Positions 17,031 to 26,573 are shown, counted from the stretch's first letter. The stretch: DNA of 35,479 nucleotides from Gammaproteobacteria bacterium (GCA_030433415.1 JAUIMF010000031.1:1-35479); one strand, 5' to 3'. Translations and numbers: made by a program. Notes: generated by a model from the sequence alone, not told the origin.

Positions 17031-17059
17031 AGTATAGAGGCCTTACACTGCGGCATCAA
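17031..17059 (-). promoter_or_regulatory. Sigma-70-type promoter of the thiamine operon
   Basis: On the minus strand TTGATG (17059-17054) and TATACT (17036-17031) are separated by exactly 17 bases. The expected transcription start is around 17023-17025, where the riboswitch P1 stem begins. The good hexamers, ideal spacing and agreement with the aptamer edge support the call. Confidence 0.7.
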
Positions 17060-17123
17060 CGTGGTTTCGGAATACGCCGTGAGCGATGGAGACAGACCAG
17101 AAGAGGCGGTCACCAATATAGAA

Positions 17124-18209
17124 ATGACCTCTGTTGCCGCTTCCGAACCACTGATTCGCCACGATCAGGTGGCACCGGTTCACCTGCATGTAGTGCAGCA
17201 ATTGCACCAGGCACAGCGGAATCTGCTTGCTACCAAAAGCCTGGCCTCGCTGGTCAAGTATCTCATCGAGGATTTTCCCCGCAACTTCGGCTCGGCCCAC
17301 GCAGAGCTGCATCTTCATGATCCCGATGGCGACCTCAGCGCTCAGCTGACAGTGCGCAAGCTGTTCGGGGACGCGCTGGTGATTCACAGCGACAGCGATG
17401 CGCTCTATCGCCTGTATCCCGAGCGACCCGTTACTACGATCCTGGATATGCAGGACGAGCGCATGTTTGCCATTCTCGCGACCGATGACCACGCCGACGG
17501 CGCCGTGATGATGCCGCTGGTGGATGGCAGTCGCCTGCTCGGCAGTTATCACCTGGCGCTGCACGATGGCATGACCGACTACGGCGAGCAGGAACAGGCG
17601 CTGTTTGCGATGCTCGGCCAGCTTTGTGCCGCGACGCTGTTGCGGGTGGTGGAGTATCAGCGAGTGGATCAGCTGACGCTGCTCGACCCGGTGACCGAGA
17701 TGGGCAATCTGCGGGCCTTTCGGCGCAACCTGCTGCGCGAGATTTATTGGTCCCGGCGCGTGGAGCGCCCCGTTGCGCTGCTGAGCGTGAGTGTGGATGA
17801 GCTCGACGAGCTCGGTCGCAGTTACGGCGAAGTCGCCAGCCATTTTGTGCAGCGGCGCGTCTCGCAGCGCCTGTGCTCGGACCTGCGCGCCACGGATTAC
17901 ATCGCCCACACCTCCGAAACCCAGTTCACGATTCTGCTGCCCGGTTGTAATGAGCCCCACGGCCACGACATTGGCGAGCGTATTCGTCGCGATATTGAGC
18001 GCTTCGCGATCGATGACGGTCGTGGCGCGGTGTTGTACGTGAGCCTGAGCATTGGCCTGGTGTGCTGGGAGCCGACGCGCCATCCCGTGGAGTCCAGCGA
18101 TCGCCTTGCGGGGCAGATGGAAAGCGAGGCCATGGGCGCCATGGATAAATCCATACGTGCTGGCGGCAACCGTATTTCTGTCGCCCGGCTGGGGCTGCTC
18201 ATGCTCTGA
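17124..18209 (+). CDS. GAF-GGDEF protein with degenerate active site and intact c-di-GMP inhibitory site
   Basis: About 361 residues from the ATG at 17124. GTG codons at 17061 and 17079 are in frame and possible, and no start has a convincing ribosome binding site. The N-terminal 190 residues resemble a GAF/DUF484-like sensory domain. A GGDEF-fold domain follows, with the usual entry motif degraded to DPVTEMGNLRAF. At the catalytic position GGDEF is replaced by SETQF (264-268), losing the metal- and GTP-binding residues. RATD (255-258) lies exactly five residues before it, the spacing of the RxxD inhibitory site. The likely role is binding c-di-GMP rather than making it. It is divergent from the thiamine operon and upstream of cysC. 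Confidence 0.82.
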   Translation: MTSVAASEPLIRHDQVAPVHLHVVQQLHQAQRNLLATKSLASLVKYLIEDFPRNFGSAHAELHLHDPDGDLSAQLTVRKLFGDALVIHSDSDALYRLYPERPVTTILDMQDERMFAILATDDHADGAVMMPLVDGSRLLGSYHLALHDGMTDYGEQEQALFAMLGQLCAATLLRVVEYQRVDQLTLLDPVTEMGNLRAFRRNLLREIYWSRRVERPVALLSVSVDELDELGRSYGEVASHFVQRRVSQRLCSDLRATDYIAHTSETQFTILLPGCNEPHGHDIGERIRRDIERFAIDDGRGAVLYVSLSIGLVCWEPTRHPVESSDRLAGQMESEAMGAMDKSIRAGGNRISVARLGLLML

Positions 18210-18245
18210 CGTCGACGGGGCGGTCCCCAACGGGAAGTCGCCCTA

Positions 18246-18280
18246 ACGTGATAGACTCCGGCACCGTAACTCCATCACGT
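18246..18280. promoter_or_regulatory. Inverted repeat in the cysC leader region
   Basis: Perfect 7-bp arms ACGTGAT (18246-18252) and ATCACGT (18274-18280) are separated by 21 bases, and matching continues partly outside (8 of 9). They sit between the GGDEF gene stop and the cysC start. This could be a paired operator or a long-loop hairpin. No matching regulator is known to me. Confidence 0.35.
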
Positions 18281-18303
18281 CACCATTGAATAAGGTAGGA
18301 ATC

Positions 18304-18921
18304 ATGGCCGAACAGAAAGCCACGAATGTGCACTGGCACGAAGGCGATATCACCCGGGAACACCGCCAGAAACTGCTTGGGCACCGCGGTGCCACAATCT
18401 GGTTTACGGGACTGTCCGGTAGCGGCAAGAGCACCGTGGCTGTGGAGCTCGAAGGCGTATTGCACGAGCGCGGCGTGCTGGCCTATCGCCTTGACGGCGA
18501 CAACGTGCGCATGGGCATCAACAAGAACCTGGGTTTTTCCGCCGAGGACCGCACTGAGAACATCCGCCGTATTGGCGAGGTCGCCAAGCTCTTTGCTGAC
18601 AGCGGCGTGATCGCGTTGTCGAGCTTTATCAGCCCCTACGTTGCCGATCGCGACGGTGTGCGCGCGCTACATGAAGCCGCTGGCATCGACTTTATCGAAG
18701 TGTTCGTCGACTGCTCCCTCGAGGCGGCCGAAGCGCGTGACCCCAAGGGGCTGTATAAGAAGGCCCGGGCAGGCGAAATCAAGAACTTCACCGGCATCGA
18801 TGATCCCTACGAGGCGCCCAACGCGCCCGAAATCCATCTGCATTCTGACACCCAGTCCCTCGACGAAGAGGTCGCGGCGATTCTGGCGACGCTGGCAGAG
18901 CGGGGCATTATCAGCGCCTGA
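18304..18921 (+). CDS. cysC: Adenylylsulfate (APS) kinase
   Basis: Phosphorylates APS to PAPS, for sulfate assimilation or sulfation. The 205-residue length is usual. Walker A is GLSGSGKST (36-44). [41 protein letters not shown], and the lid [20 protein letters not shown] are canonical and complete. The ATG at 18304 has AAGG/AGGA upstream and is preferred over an in-frame TTG at 18286. Sat follows after 60 bases, so the pair makes PAPS from sulfate and ATP. Confidence 0.97.
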   Translation: MAEQKATNVHWHEGDITREHRQKLLGHRGATIWFTGLSGSGKSTVAVELEGVLHERGVLAYRLDGDNVRMGINKNLGFSAEDRTENIRRIGEVAKLFADSGVIALSSFISPYVADRDGVRALHEAAGIDFIEVFVDCSLEAAEARDPKGLYKKARAGEIKNFTGIDDPYEAPNAPEIHLHSDTQSLDEEVAAILATLAERGIISA

Positions 18922-18981
18922 TGCTTTGCGGCGCTTAACAACAATCAACGCAACAACCGAACAGATAGCAAGGACACCCCC

Positions 18982-20166
18982 ATGATCAACCCCCACGGTT
19001 CCGAGGAATTGCAGCCGCTGTACGTTTACGATGACGCCACGCGCATGGCGCTGGCGGAGGAGGCCGAGGGGCTGCCGTCGCTGCTGCTCAATTCCGCCGC
19101 TGCCGCAAACGCGGTCATGCTCGGTGCGGGCTACTTCAATCCCCTGCAGGGCTACATGGATCTGGCCGATGCCCGCTCTGTAGCCCGTAGCCTGCACACC
19201 AGCGATGGCCTGTTCTGGCCCGTGCCCATCGTCAATCTGACGAAGGACGAGAACGTGGCGGCGGGCAATCGCATTGCCCTGCGTGACCCGAACGTTGAGG
19301 GGAATCCGGTGCTGGCGGTCATGGATGTGACGGCGGTAGAAGAGGTCTCCGATGGCGAACTGCGCGAGATGGCCGAGAAGATCTTCCGCACCCTGGACGA
19401 GAATCATCCCGGCGTCGCGACCTTCCTGTCCCTCGGCAATCGCATGGTCTCCGGCTCCATCCAGGTGCTGAACTTCTCGTACTTTGCTGACGAATTCCCC
19501 GAAACCTTCCGCACGGCGGTGGATATTCGCGCCGAGATCGCCGAGCGCGGCTGGAACAAGGTGGTCGCGTTCCAGACTCGTAATCCGATGCACCGGGCCC
19601 ACGAGGAGCTGTGTCGTATGGCCATGGAGGACCTGGGCGCCGACGGCATCCTGATCCACATGCTCCTGGGCAAACTCAAACCGGGCGACATTCCCGCCGA
19701 TGTGCGCGACGCCTCAATCCGCAAGATGGTCGAGGTCTACTTCCCGCCGAATACCGTGATGATCACCGGTTACGGTTTCGACATGCTCTACGCCGGTCCT
19801 CGCGAGGCCGTGCTCCACGCCGTGTTCCGCCAGAACTGCGGCTGCTCCCACCTGATTGTCGGACGGGATCATGCCGGTGTCGGCGATTACTACGGTGGCT
19901 TTGACGCCCAGACGATTTTCGATGAAGAGGTTCCCGAAGGGGCCCTGGGTATCGATATCTACCGCGCGGACCACACGGCCTACAGCCGCAAGCTCGATCG
20001 CGTGGTGATGATGCGCGACGCGCCCGACCACGATAAAGAGGACTTCGTGCTGCTGTCGGGTACGGCGGTGCGGGAGATGCTGGGTAAGGGAATTGCACCA
20101 CCCCCGGAATTTTCCCGCCCGGAAGTTGCCCAAATCCTCATGGATTACTATCGCAGCCAGTCGTAG
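18982..20166 (+). CDS. sat: Sulfate adenylyltransferase (ATP sulfurylase, Sat type)
   Basis: Makes APS and PPi from sulfate and ATP. The 394-residue single-chain enzyme is the Sat type found in sulfur oxidisers, sulfate reducers and fungi, not the CysDN heterodimer of enterobacteria. The ATP-binding block QTRNPMHRAHE starts at residue 198 and contains the HxxH motif. GRDHAGVGDYYGGFDAQ and the C-terminal SGTAVREMLGKG are also present. CAAGGA precedes the ATG. Coupling with cysC points to the assimilatory or sulfation direction; no aprAB or dsr genes are in view to suggest dissimilatory use. Confidence 0.96.
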   Translation: MINPHGSEELQPLYVYDDATRMALAEEAEGLPSLLLNSAAAANAVMLGAGYFNPLQGYMDLADARSVARSLHTSDGLFWPVPIVNLTKDENVAAGNRIALRDPNVEGNPVLAVMDVTAVEEVSDGELREMAEKIFRTLDENHPGVATFLSLGNRMVSGSIQVLNFSYFADEFPETFRTAVDIRAEIAERGWNKVVAFQTRNPMHRAHEELCRMAMEDLGADGILIHMLLGKLKPGDIPADVRDASIRKMVEVYFPPNTVMITGYGFDMLYAGPREAVLHAVFRQNCGCSHLIVGRDHAGVGDYYGGFDAQTIFDEEVPEGALGIDIYRADHTAYSRKLDRVVMMRDAPDHDKEDFVLLSGTAVREMLGKGIAPPPEFSRPEVAQILMDYYRSQS

Positions 20167-20172
20167 GGGAGT

Positions 20173-20198
20173 CGGGGCAGCCTTGTCCCGGCTTTCAT
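20173..20198 (+). terminator. Possible rho-independent terminator after sat
   Basis: CGGGGCA (20173-20179) and TGTCCCG (20184-20190) form a 7-bp stem with one G-U pair and loop GCCT, seven bases after the sat stop. Only a short T-containing tail follows (GCTTTCAT), so termination may be partial. It separates the sulfate genes from the gsp operon. Confidence 0.45.
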
Positions 20199-20282
20199 AT
20201 TAGTGTCACAATTTTGCCATTCAATGGCCGCTCCCTGGGGTCGGGCCATGATTGTAAGTAACCACCACTACCCGGAGCTGAC

Positions 20283-21341
20283 GTGACGGCGCTCTGGATA
20301 TCGCGCTTCGAGAGTGCCGCGGCGGGTGCATCGCAACGCCTGGTGGCGCTCTTTGAATTTCTGTCCCGGCCCACGGTGCTACCCCGGTTGCAGCGCGGGC
20401 TGATCGTCTTGTTGTGCCTGTGGCTGCTGCTGTCCGTCTGGCGCTCTGTGCTGACCTTTATTCCCGAAGCTCCCCCGCTACCAGCGCAAACGGTGATCAA
20501 CCCTGCGACGGCTTCAGCGGCATCGACGGAGCGACGGGCGGTGGATATTGAGGCCCTGGCGGCGGCACCGCTGTTCGGCGAGCCGGGTGAAGCACCCACG
20601 CCGCAGGAACTGGCGGCGACTAGTGGCCGGGCGCCGACGATGAGTGAAGAAGAGGCGGCGGTGGCCCTTGCAGGAATCGAGGACGGGGCTCCCGAGACCC
20701 GCCTTCCCCTTGTGCTACGTGGTGTGGTCGCCTCATCGGATGCCGGCCTGGGCCAGGCGATCATCGAGCATCGCAAGCAGCAGGACCTGTACCAGGTAGA
20801 CGACGAATTGCCGGTCAATCGCAAGGTGCGGCTGGCCAAGGTGCTGCCGGACCTGGTGGTGCTGGACAATGGCGGGCGCTACGAGGTGCTGCGCCTGTTC
20901 GAGCAGACTGACCTCGCCGCGCAGATGGCTGAGAACGCCACGTTGAGTACCCCGGTCTCCAGTCGCTCAGCGACAGAAAAAGCGCCGGAGCGCGTTAAAA
21001 CCGTAGCCCAGGCACCGGAGTTGGCGGCCCGTTATCGCGAGCAGCTCTACGACAATCCTGAATCCCTCGCCGAGGTGGTGCGCATTTCGGCGGTCCGCGA
21101 AGGCGACGAGATCCGCGGCTACCGGGTCAGCCCGGGTAAGGCGGCGCAGGAATTCGCCGCGCTGGGTTTCGAAGCGGGTGATATCGTGACGGCGGTCAAT
21201 GGGCTGTCGCTCAAGGACCCGGCCAACACTATCCGCCTGTATCAGGCCATGCGTTCGGCGCGGTCGGCAAATTTTGAACTGGAACGTAAAGGAGAGGTTG
21301 TGAGCCTGGATGTAAGCATCGGTGGAGACAACCCGCAATGA
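20283..21341 (+). CDS. gspC: Type II secretion inner membrane protein GspC
   Basis: Links the inner membrane platform to the secretin. The 352-residue protein has a short cytoplasmic N-terminus, one membrane helix at about 41-57 (GLIVLLCLWLLLSVW), a periplasmic homology region (VLRGVVASSDAGLGQAIIEH and the following residues) and a C-terminal PDZ-like domain (residues about 255-350, GFEAGDIVTAVNGLSLKDP). The start is GTG at 20283 with CGGAG upstream. It is the first gene of the gsp operon and overlaps gspD by four bases. The 116 bases before it hold the sat terminator candidate but no clear promoter. Confidence 0.93.
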   Translation: MTALWISRFESAAAGASQRLVALFEFLSRPTVLPRLQRGLIVLLCLWLLLSVWRSVLTFIPEAPPLPAQTVINPATASAASTERRAVDIEALAAAPLFGEPGEAPTPQELAATSGRAPTMSEEEAAVALAGIEDGAPETRLPLVLRGVVASSDAGLGQAIIEHRKQQDLYQVDDELPVNRKVRLAKVLPDLVVLDNGGRYEVLRLFEQTDLAAQMAENATLSTPVSSRSATEKAPERVKTVAQAPELAARYREQLYDNPESLAEVVRISAVREGDEIRGYRVSPGKAAQEFAALGFEAGDIVTAVNGLSLKDPANTIRLYQAMRSARSANFELERKGEVVSLDVSIGGDNPQ

Positions 21342-23377
21342 CCAGGCGCTTCACCCGCTGGCTTGGTGTGGGAGCGCTCTTTGCTTCCATGGTTTTTCTG
21401 GCGCCCCTGGGATCCGCCCAGGATTTCACCGTAAATCTCAAAGAGACCGATATCCAGGAGCTGATCAAGTTCGTTTCGGAGGTCACGGGCACCACCATCG
21501 TTGTGGACCCCGCGGTGAAGGGCAAGGTCAAGGTGGTCTCGGCCCGCCCCGTGGACGCCAGTGAACTCTACGATCTCTTTCTGGCTATCCTGGACGTGCA
21601 TGGCTATACCGCGGTGCGGTCCGGCGCCGTGGTGCGGGTGATCCAGAGTAAGGACGCGCGTTCCGCGTCGGTCCCTGTGTCCGCCGGTTCGGCGGCAGCG
21701 ACCAATGACGAGTACGTGACACAGGTGCTGCGCCTGGACAATATCTCGGCGGCCAAATTGATTCCCGTGCTGCGCCCCCTGGTACCGCAGCAGGCGCATA
21801 TGGCCGCCTACGCGCCCAGCAACGCCATCATCATCTCAGACACGGCGTCCAACATCAGTCGCATCCAGGACATCATCGAGCGCATGGACCGCTCGGCGAT
21901 CCAGGAAACCGATGTGGTAGCGCTGCGCTATGCGGTCGCCGAAGACGTTGTGCGCATGATCGAGAAGCTCAACGCCTCGGAAGCCAAGAACAGCGGCGGT
22001 GAAGTCGATGTATTGCTGGTGCCGGACAAGCGGACCAACAGCGTGCTTGTGACTGGCGATGAACTGCAGCGGGCGCGTATCGGCAAGCTGATCTCCTACG
22101 TCGACACGCCGCTGGAGCAGACCGGGAATGTTAAGGTGATCTACCTGGAGTACGCCCAGGCGACGGAAATCGCCGAGGTCCTCACCCGGGTCATGCAGAA
22201 CATCAGCAAGCTCGACACGGGAGAGGGCAACGGTAGTCGCTCGACCTCCAACTCAGCCACCATCGAAGCCGACGAGGGCACCAACGCCCTGATCATCACC
22301 GCCGACGCCGACGAGATGGCGGCGCTGGAATCGGTGATCCAGCGTCTGGACATCCGCCGCGCCCAGGTGCTGGTCGAAGCCATCATCGTCGAAATGGAAG
22401 TGATCGACGGTCAGGACCTGGGTCTGCAATGGCTGTTTGCCAATGACAGCGGATTCTATGGCAGCAACATCAACACCGATGACGCGCGCGCCCGGAATAT
22501 CGCCGGTGCGATCCTGCCGTCCGACGGTGACAGCAGCAGCGGTACCAACACCGGTGACTTTGACGTGGGCAATCTGGCGGCGGCGCTGGCCGGCAGCGCT
22601 GGCCTGTCGCTGGGCTGGGGGGTGGTCGATGATGACCTCAGCATGACGGTGATCCTGAATGCGCTCGAAGAGCAGACCAATGCCAACATCCTGTCGACGC
22701 CCAGCCTGCTGACGCTGGACAACCAGGAGGCCTATATCACGGTAGGCCAGCAGGTGCCGTTCATCACGGGCTCCTTTACCAACACCGGGTCCGCCAACGG
22801 TGCGTCCAATCCCTTCCAGACCATCGAGCGCGAGAATGTGGGGATTACGCTCACCGTAACGCCCCAGGTGAACGAGGGCGATTCCGTGGTGCTGGACATC
22901 GAGCAGGAGGTGAACTCTCTCACCGGTGCCACGCTGGTGGCGTCGGCGGCGGCCGCGGACCTCATTACCAACGAGCGCAAGATCCAGACCAAGGTGCTGG
23001 CACAGGACGGGCGCGTGGTCGTGCTCGGTGGCCTGATCAAGGACGATATCCAGTCCAAGGAACAGCGCGTGCCGCTGCTGGGCGATATCCCCCTCCTTGG
23101 ACGTCTGTTCCGCAATGATGCGGTCAGCGTGACCAAGACCAACCTGCTGATCTTTATCCGGCCCACCATCATTCGCGACGAGCAGGCGCTCGCCGGCGCC
23201 ACGGCACTGAAGTATCGCTACATTCGCGACCAGCAACAGAATCAGCGGGACAAAGGCGTGAGCTTCCATGACGATGACGTGGTACCGCTGCTGCCTGACT
23301 GGGAGAGGCAGATCCTGGAGCTCGAGAAGATTCGCGAGGACGTGCGCTCCGAAACAGCACCGGTGGCGGAGCCCTGA
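21338..23377 (+). CDS. gspD: Type II secretion outer membrane secretin GspD
   Basis: Forms the outer membrane channel. The 679-residue precursor has a signal peptide (residues 1-27, ending LAPLGSAQ), an N0 domain (about 28-105, [20 protein letters not shown]) and N1-N3 domains (about 120-380, with typical [21 protein letters not shown] and [12 protein letters not shown]). The secretin core follows (about 385-620, [56 protein letters not shown]). A short charged C-terminal tail could be the pilotin-binding S domain; no pilotin gene is in the window. It overlaps gspC by four bases and gspE starts five bases later. Confidence 0.97.
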   Translation: MTRRFTRWLGVGALFASMVFLAPLGSAQDFTVNLKETDIQELIKFVSEVTGTTIVVDPAVKGKVKVVSARPVDASELYDLFLAILDVHGYTAVRSGAVVRVIQSKDARSASVPVSAGSAAATNDEYVTQVLRLDNISAAKLIPVLRPLVPQQAHMAAYAPSNAIIISDTASNISRIQDIIERMDRSAIQETDVVALRYAVAEDVVRMIEKLNASEAKNSGGEVDVLLVPDKRTNSVLVTGDELQRARIGKLISYVDTPLEQTGNVKVIYLEYAQATEIAEVLTRVMQNISKLDTGEGNGSRSTSNSATIEADEGTNALIITADADEMAALESVIQRLDIRRAQVLVEAIIVEMEVIDGQDLGLQWLFANDSGFYGSNINTDDARARNIAGAILPSDGDSSSGTNTGDFDVGNLAAALAGSAGLSLGWGVVDDDLSMTVILNALEEQTNANILSTPSLLTLDNQEAYITVGQQVPFITGSFTNTGSANGASNPFQTIERENVGITLTVTPQVNEGDSVVLDIEQEVNSLTGATLVASAAAADLITNERKIQTKVLAQDGRVVVLGGLIKDDIQSKEQRVPLLGDIPLLGRLFRNDAVSVTKTNLLIFIRPTIIRDEQALAGATALKYRYIRDQQQNQRDKGVSFHDDDVVPLLPDWERQILELEKIREDVRSETAPVAEP

Positions 23378-23382
23378 GCACT

Positions 23383-24873
23383 ATGGATGCGGCACCCCGT
23401 GAAGCGGCTGACAAGCTGCCCTTCGGTTACGCGAAAACCCACGGCGTGGTGATCGATCCCGCGGGGGGGCATCGCGTGTTCCACAGCGGTGCGCTCCCGG
23501 TAGACGTGCTGCTCGAGTTGCGCCGACGCATCGGACCGGCACTGGAGTTGCAGGCGCTGGACGACGCCAGCTTTCAACACCAGCTCTCGCGCGCCTACCA
23601 GCGCGACAACAGCGAGGCGGAGCAGATGGCTGCGGACATCAGCTCCGATGTGGACCTGAGCCGACTTGCTGACGAGATACCCGACGCGGGTGATCTCATG
23701 GATGGTGAGGACGACGCACCGATCATTCGCCTGATCAACGCCATCCTGTCCCAGGCCGTACGTGAGAAAGCCTCCGATATTCACATCGAAACCTTCGAAG
23801 ATCGCCTGAGCGTGCGCTACCGCATAGACGGCGTACTCGCTGAGGTACTTTCGCCCAAGCGCATGCTCGGCCCGCTGCTGGTTTCGCGCCTCAAAGTGAT
23901 GGCGCGCCTGGATATTGCCGAGCGCCGCGTGCCCCAGGATGGCCGCATCTCGGTGCGCATCGCTGGGCATGCAGTGGATATTCGCATGTCGACGATCCCC
24001 TCGGCCTACGGTGAGCGTGTGGTGCTGCGATTGCTGGACAAGCAATCGGGCCAGCTGCAGTTGAACCAATTGTCTATGCCCGAATCGGTGCTCGAGGGTT
24101 TCCAGCGGGCCCTGCACAGTCCCCACGGCATTCTGCTGGTGACCGGGCCGACGGGCTCCGGAAAAACCACAACGTTGTACGCGGGGCTGTCAGAAATCAA
24201 CGACACCGCCCGCAACATTCTCACCATCGAAGACCCTGTGGAATACATGCTGCCGGGAATTGGCCAGACCCAGGTCAACACCAAGGTGGATATGACCTTT
24301 GCCCGCGGGCTGCGCGCGATCCTGCGCCAGGACCCCGACGTGGTCATGGTGGGGGAGATTCGCGATCTCGAAACCGCCGAGATTGCGGTGCAGGCCTCGC
24401 TTACGGGTCACCTCGTACTGTCGACTCTGCACACCAATACAGCCATTGGCGCGGTAACCCGACTGCAGGATATGGGCGTGGAGCCGTTCCTGCTGTCATC
24501 GAGCCTGATCGGTGTGATGGCCCAGCGCCTGGTACGCCTGCTCTGCACCGACTGCCGCCGCGCCGCACCGGTCACGGAGCAGGAGGCTGCGCTGCTCAAC
24601 CTGAGCGCCGAAGAAGCAGCGAATACGGTGCTGCACCAGCCCCAGGGCTGCCCCAGCTGCAACAACAGCGGCTACCGTGGGCGCAGCGGTATTTACGAGC
24701 TGATTGAAGTGGATGATGCGCTGCGGGCCCTGATCCACGATGGCGCGCCGGAGCAGACCATGGCGGCCCATGCGCGGGAGTCCACCGCCAGTATCCAGGC
24801 GGATGGGCGCCGCCGCATTCTCTCCGGCGAAACCAGCCTGCAGGAAGTACTGCGGGTCACCGCTGTAAACTGA
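23383..24873 (+). CDS. gspE: Type II secretion ATPase GspE
   Basis: Cytoplasmic hexameric ATPase that powers pseudopilus assembly. The 496-residue length matches the family. After an N-terminal GspL-binding region come [20 protein letters not shown], Walker A GPTGSGKT (255-262), the Asp box [20 protein letters not shown], Walker [18 protein letters not shown] and the His box [12 protein letters not shown]. The zinc-binding four-cysteine motif is complete (C388, C391, C423, C426), the signature separating GspE from some pilus ATPases. Nothing is missing for activity. Confidence 0.98.
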   Translation: MDAAPREAADKLPFGYAKTHGVVIDPAGGHRVFHSGALPVDVLLELRRRIGPALELQALDDASFQHQLSRAYQRDNSEAEQMAADISSDVDLSRLADEIPDAGDLMDGEDDAPIIRLINAILSQAVREKASDIHIETFEDRLSVRYRIDGVLAEVLSPKRMLGPLLVSRLKVMARLDIAERRVPQDGRISVRIAGHAVDIRMSTIPSAYGERVVLRLLDKQSGQLQLNQLSMPESVLEGFQRALHSPHGILLVTGPTGSGKTTTLYAGLSEINDTARNILTIEDPVEYMLPGIGQTQVNTKVDMTFARGLRAILRQDPDVVMVGEIRDLETAEIAVQASLTGHLVLSTLHTNTAIGAVTRLQDMGVEPFLLSSSLIGVMAQRLVRLLCTDCRRAAPVTEQEAALLNLSAEEAANTVLHQPQGCPSCNNSGYRGRSGIYELIEVDDALRALIHDGAPEQTMAAHARESTASIQADGRRRILSGETSLQEVLRVTAVN

Positions 24874-24883
24874 GGCGGCCGCC

Positions 24884-26104
24884 GTGACCGCTTATCGCTA
24901 CCGCGCCCTGAACCCCGGCGGCAAGCTCGTCCGGGGAGTCCTCGAAGCCGATTCAGAACGTCAGGTGCGCAGCCAGCTTCGTGCCCGCCAGCTGCGTCCC
25001 GTCGAGGTGCAGACAGCGGCCCGCGCCGAAGCGGCGAATCAGAACCTGCGCCAGCGCCTGTTTCCCATGCGCATCAAGGGTGGTGAGCTGGCGCTATTGA
25101 CGCGTCAGCTCGCCACGCTGGTGCAATCCAACCTGCCCCTCGCCGACTGCCTGCAGGCCGCGGCGGAGCAGACCCGGCGGCCGCGTACCAAGGCCATGCT
25201 GTTACAGGTGCGCTCGCGCGTGAGCGAGGGGCATACCCTGGCCTATGCGCTGGCAGAATACCCCCAGGTGTTCAACGAGATGTATCGAGCGATGGTGTCG
25301 GCGGGGGAGCATGCAGGCTTTCTCGGACCGGTGCTGGAGCAGCTCGCAGACTACGCCGAGCAGCGGCAGCACAGTACCCAGAAGCTGCGCATGGCGATGA
25401 TCTATCCGTTTATTCTGCTCGGCGTGGCCGTGGCGGTTATCGTTGCCCTCATGGTGTTTGTGGTGCCGGAGCTGGTGGGCATCTTCTCGCAGAGCAACCG
25501 CGAGCTGCCATTGCTGACCCGGGTGCTGATCGCCAGCAGTGATTTTCTTCGCGACTGGAGTCTGTGGCTGATTCTGGGTCTTGGCGCTGCCATTGTGATT
25601 GCCCGGCGCTTGCTACGGGAACCCAAGCGGCGCCGGCGCTGGCACCGGTGGCTGCTGCGCGTGCCCGGTGTGGCGGGCCTGCTCATCGCCCTGGACACGG
25701 CCCGCTTCGCCTCAACGTTGAGCATTCTCATGGCCAGCGGCGTGCCCCTGCTCGAAGCCCTGCGCATCGCGGGGCAGGTGCTGGTCAATCTGGTCCTGCG
25801 GGACGAGAGCGAGGCGGTGGCCCTGGCGGTGCAGGAGGGCAGTAGCCTGAGCCGGGCTCTGGGGCAGGCGGGGCACTTCCCGCCGATGATGGTGCATATG
25901 GTGGCCAGCGGCGAGAGCAGCGGTGCCCTCGAGGAGATGCTGGAACGCTCCGCCGCAAACCAGGAGCGGGAGCTCGAAATGACCCTGGGCACCGTCATGA
26001 GCCTGTTCGAACCCCTGATGGTGGTCGTGATGGGCGGCATGGTGCTGCTCATTGTGCTGGCGGTGCTGCTACCGATTTTTGATCTGAATACGATGGTGAG
26101 GTGA
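24884..26104 (+). CDS. gspF: Type II secretion inner membrane platform protein GspF
   Basis: Polytopic platform protein of 406 residues with two T2SSF domains. The N-terminal MTAYRYRALNPGGKLVRGVL is typical. The first domain includes LLTRQLATLVQSNLPLADCL and the second includes FASTLSILMASGVPLLEAL. Membrane helices lie at about 170-190 (IYPFILLGVAVAVIVALMVF), 225-240 and 378-400. The start is GTG at 24884, ten bases after the gspE stop. Confidence 0.97.
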   Translation: MTAYRYRALNPGGKLVRGVLEADSERQVRSQLRARQLRPVEVQTAARAEAANQNLRQRLFPMRIKGGELALLTRQLATLVQSNLPLADCLQAAAEQTRRPRTKAMLLQVRSRVSEGHTLAYALAEYPQVFNEMYRAMVSAGEHAGFLGPVLEQLADYAEQRQHSTQKLRMAMIYPFILLGVAVAVIVALMVFVVPELVGIFSQSNRELPLLTRVLIASSDFLRDWSLWLILGLGAAIVIARRLLREPKRRRRWHRWLLRVPGVAGLLIALDTARFASTLSILMASGVPLLEALRIAGQVLVNLVLRDESEAVALAVQEGSSLSRALGQAGHFPPMMVHMVASGESSGALEEMLERSAANQERELEMTLGTVMSLFEPLMVVVMGGMVLLIVLAVLLPIFDLNTMVR

Positions 26105-26108
26105 TTCC

Positions 26109-26567
26109 ATGAAACAACGACACGGCGCGCCGCGCGCCCCGCGCCAGGGCGGTTTTTCTCTGGTCGAGATTCTGGTGGTCCTGGTGATCATGGGTTTGCT
26201 CATCAGCATCGTGGCACCCACGGTGCTCAATCGCGCGGACGAGGCGCGGGTGCAGAAAGCCCAGGCGGATTTCAAGGCCATCGAGACCGCACTCAAAATC
26301 TATCGCCTCGACAACTTTGTATATCCGACCACAGAGCAGGGGCTCGAAGCGCTGGTGAGTCCCAGCGACCTTGATCCGCAGCCGCGTAACTTCAAAGAGG
26401 GCGGCTACCTGGCGGAACTGCCCCTGGACCCCTGGGGGCGGCCCTACCTGTACCTCAGCCCCGGTGACAACGGCGAGGTCGACATCTACACCCTGGGCGC
26501 CGACGGTCTGGCCGGTGGCGAGGACCAGAACGCCGATATTGGCAACTGGAAAGAAAGCGAAGGCTGA
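26109..26567 (+). CDS. gspG: Major pseudopilin GspG
   Basis: Main subunit of the periplasmic pseudopilus, 152 residues as precursor. The prepilin site is GG/FSLVE, cleaved between G15 and F16, with the conserved Glu at mature position 5 (E20). The following helix ILVVLVIMGLLISIVAPTVL and the globular signature YPTTEQGLEALV, LPLDPWGRPYLYLSPG and DIYTLGADG identify it as the major pseudopilin. Its prepilin peptidase (GspO/PilD) must be encoded elsewhere. It is four bases after gspF. Confidence 0.98.
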   Translation: MKQRHGAPRAPRQGGFSLVEILVVLVIMGLLISIVAPTVLNRADEARVQKAQADFKAIETALKIYRLDNFVYPTTEQGLEALVSPSDLDPQPRNFKEGGYLAELPLDPWGRPYLYLSPGDNGEVDIYTLGADGLAGGEDQNADIGNWKESEG

Positions 26568-26573
26568 GTCGTT

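Noticed and set aside
16737-17123. N-terminal extension of the GGDEF-domain protein back to 16737
   Set aside because: It would run through the TPP riboswitch and the receptor 5' end on the opposite strand, with low-complexity residues and no domain; a start at 17061-17124 is more credible.
17043-18230. A 395-codon minus-strand frame opposite the GGDEF-domain gene
   Set aside because: The translation is compositionally odd and has no recognisable motif, while the plus strand has GAF and GGDEF features.
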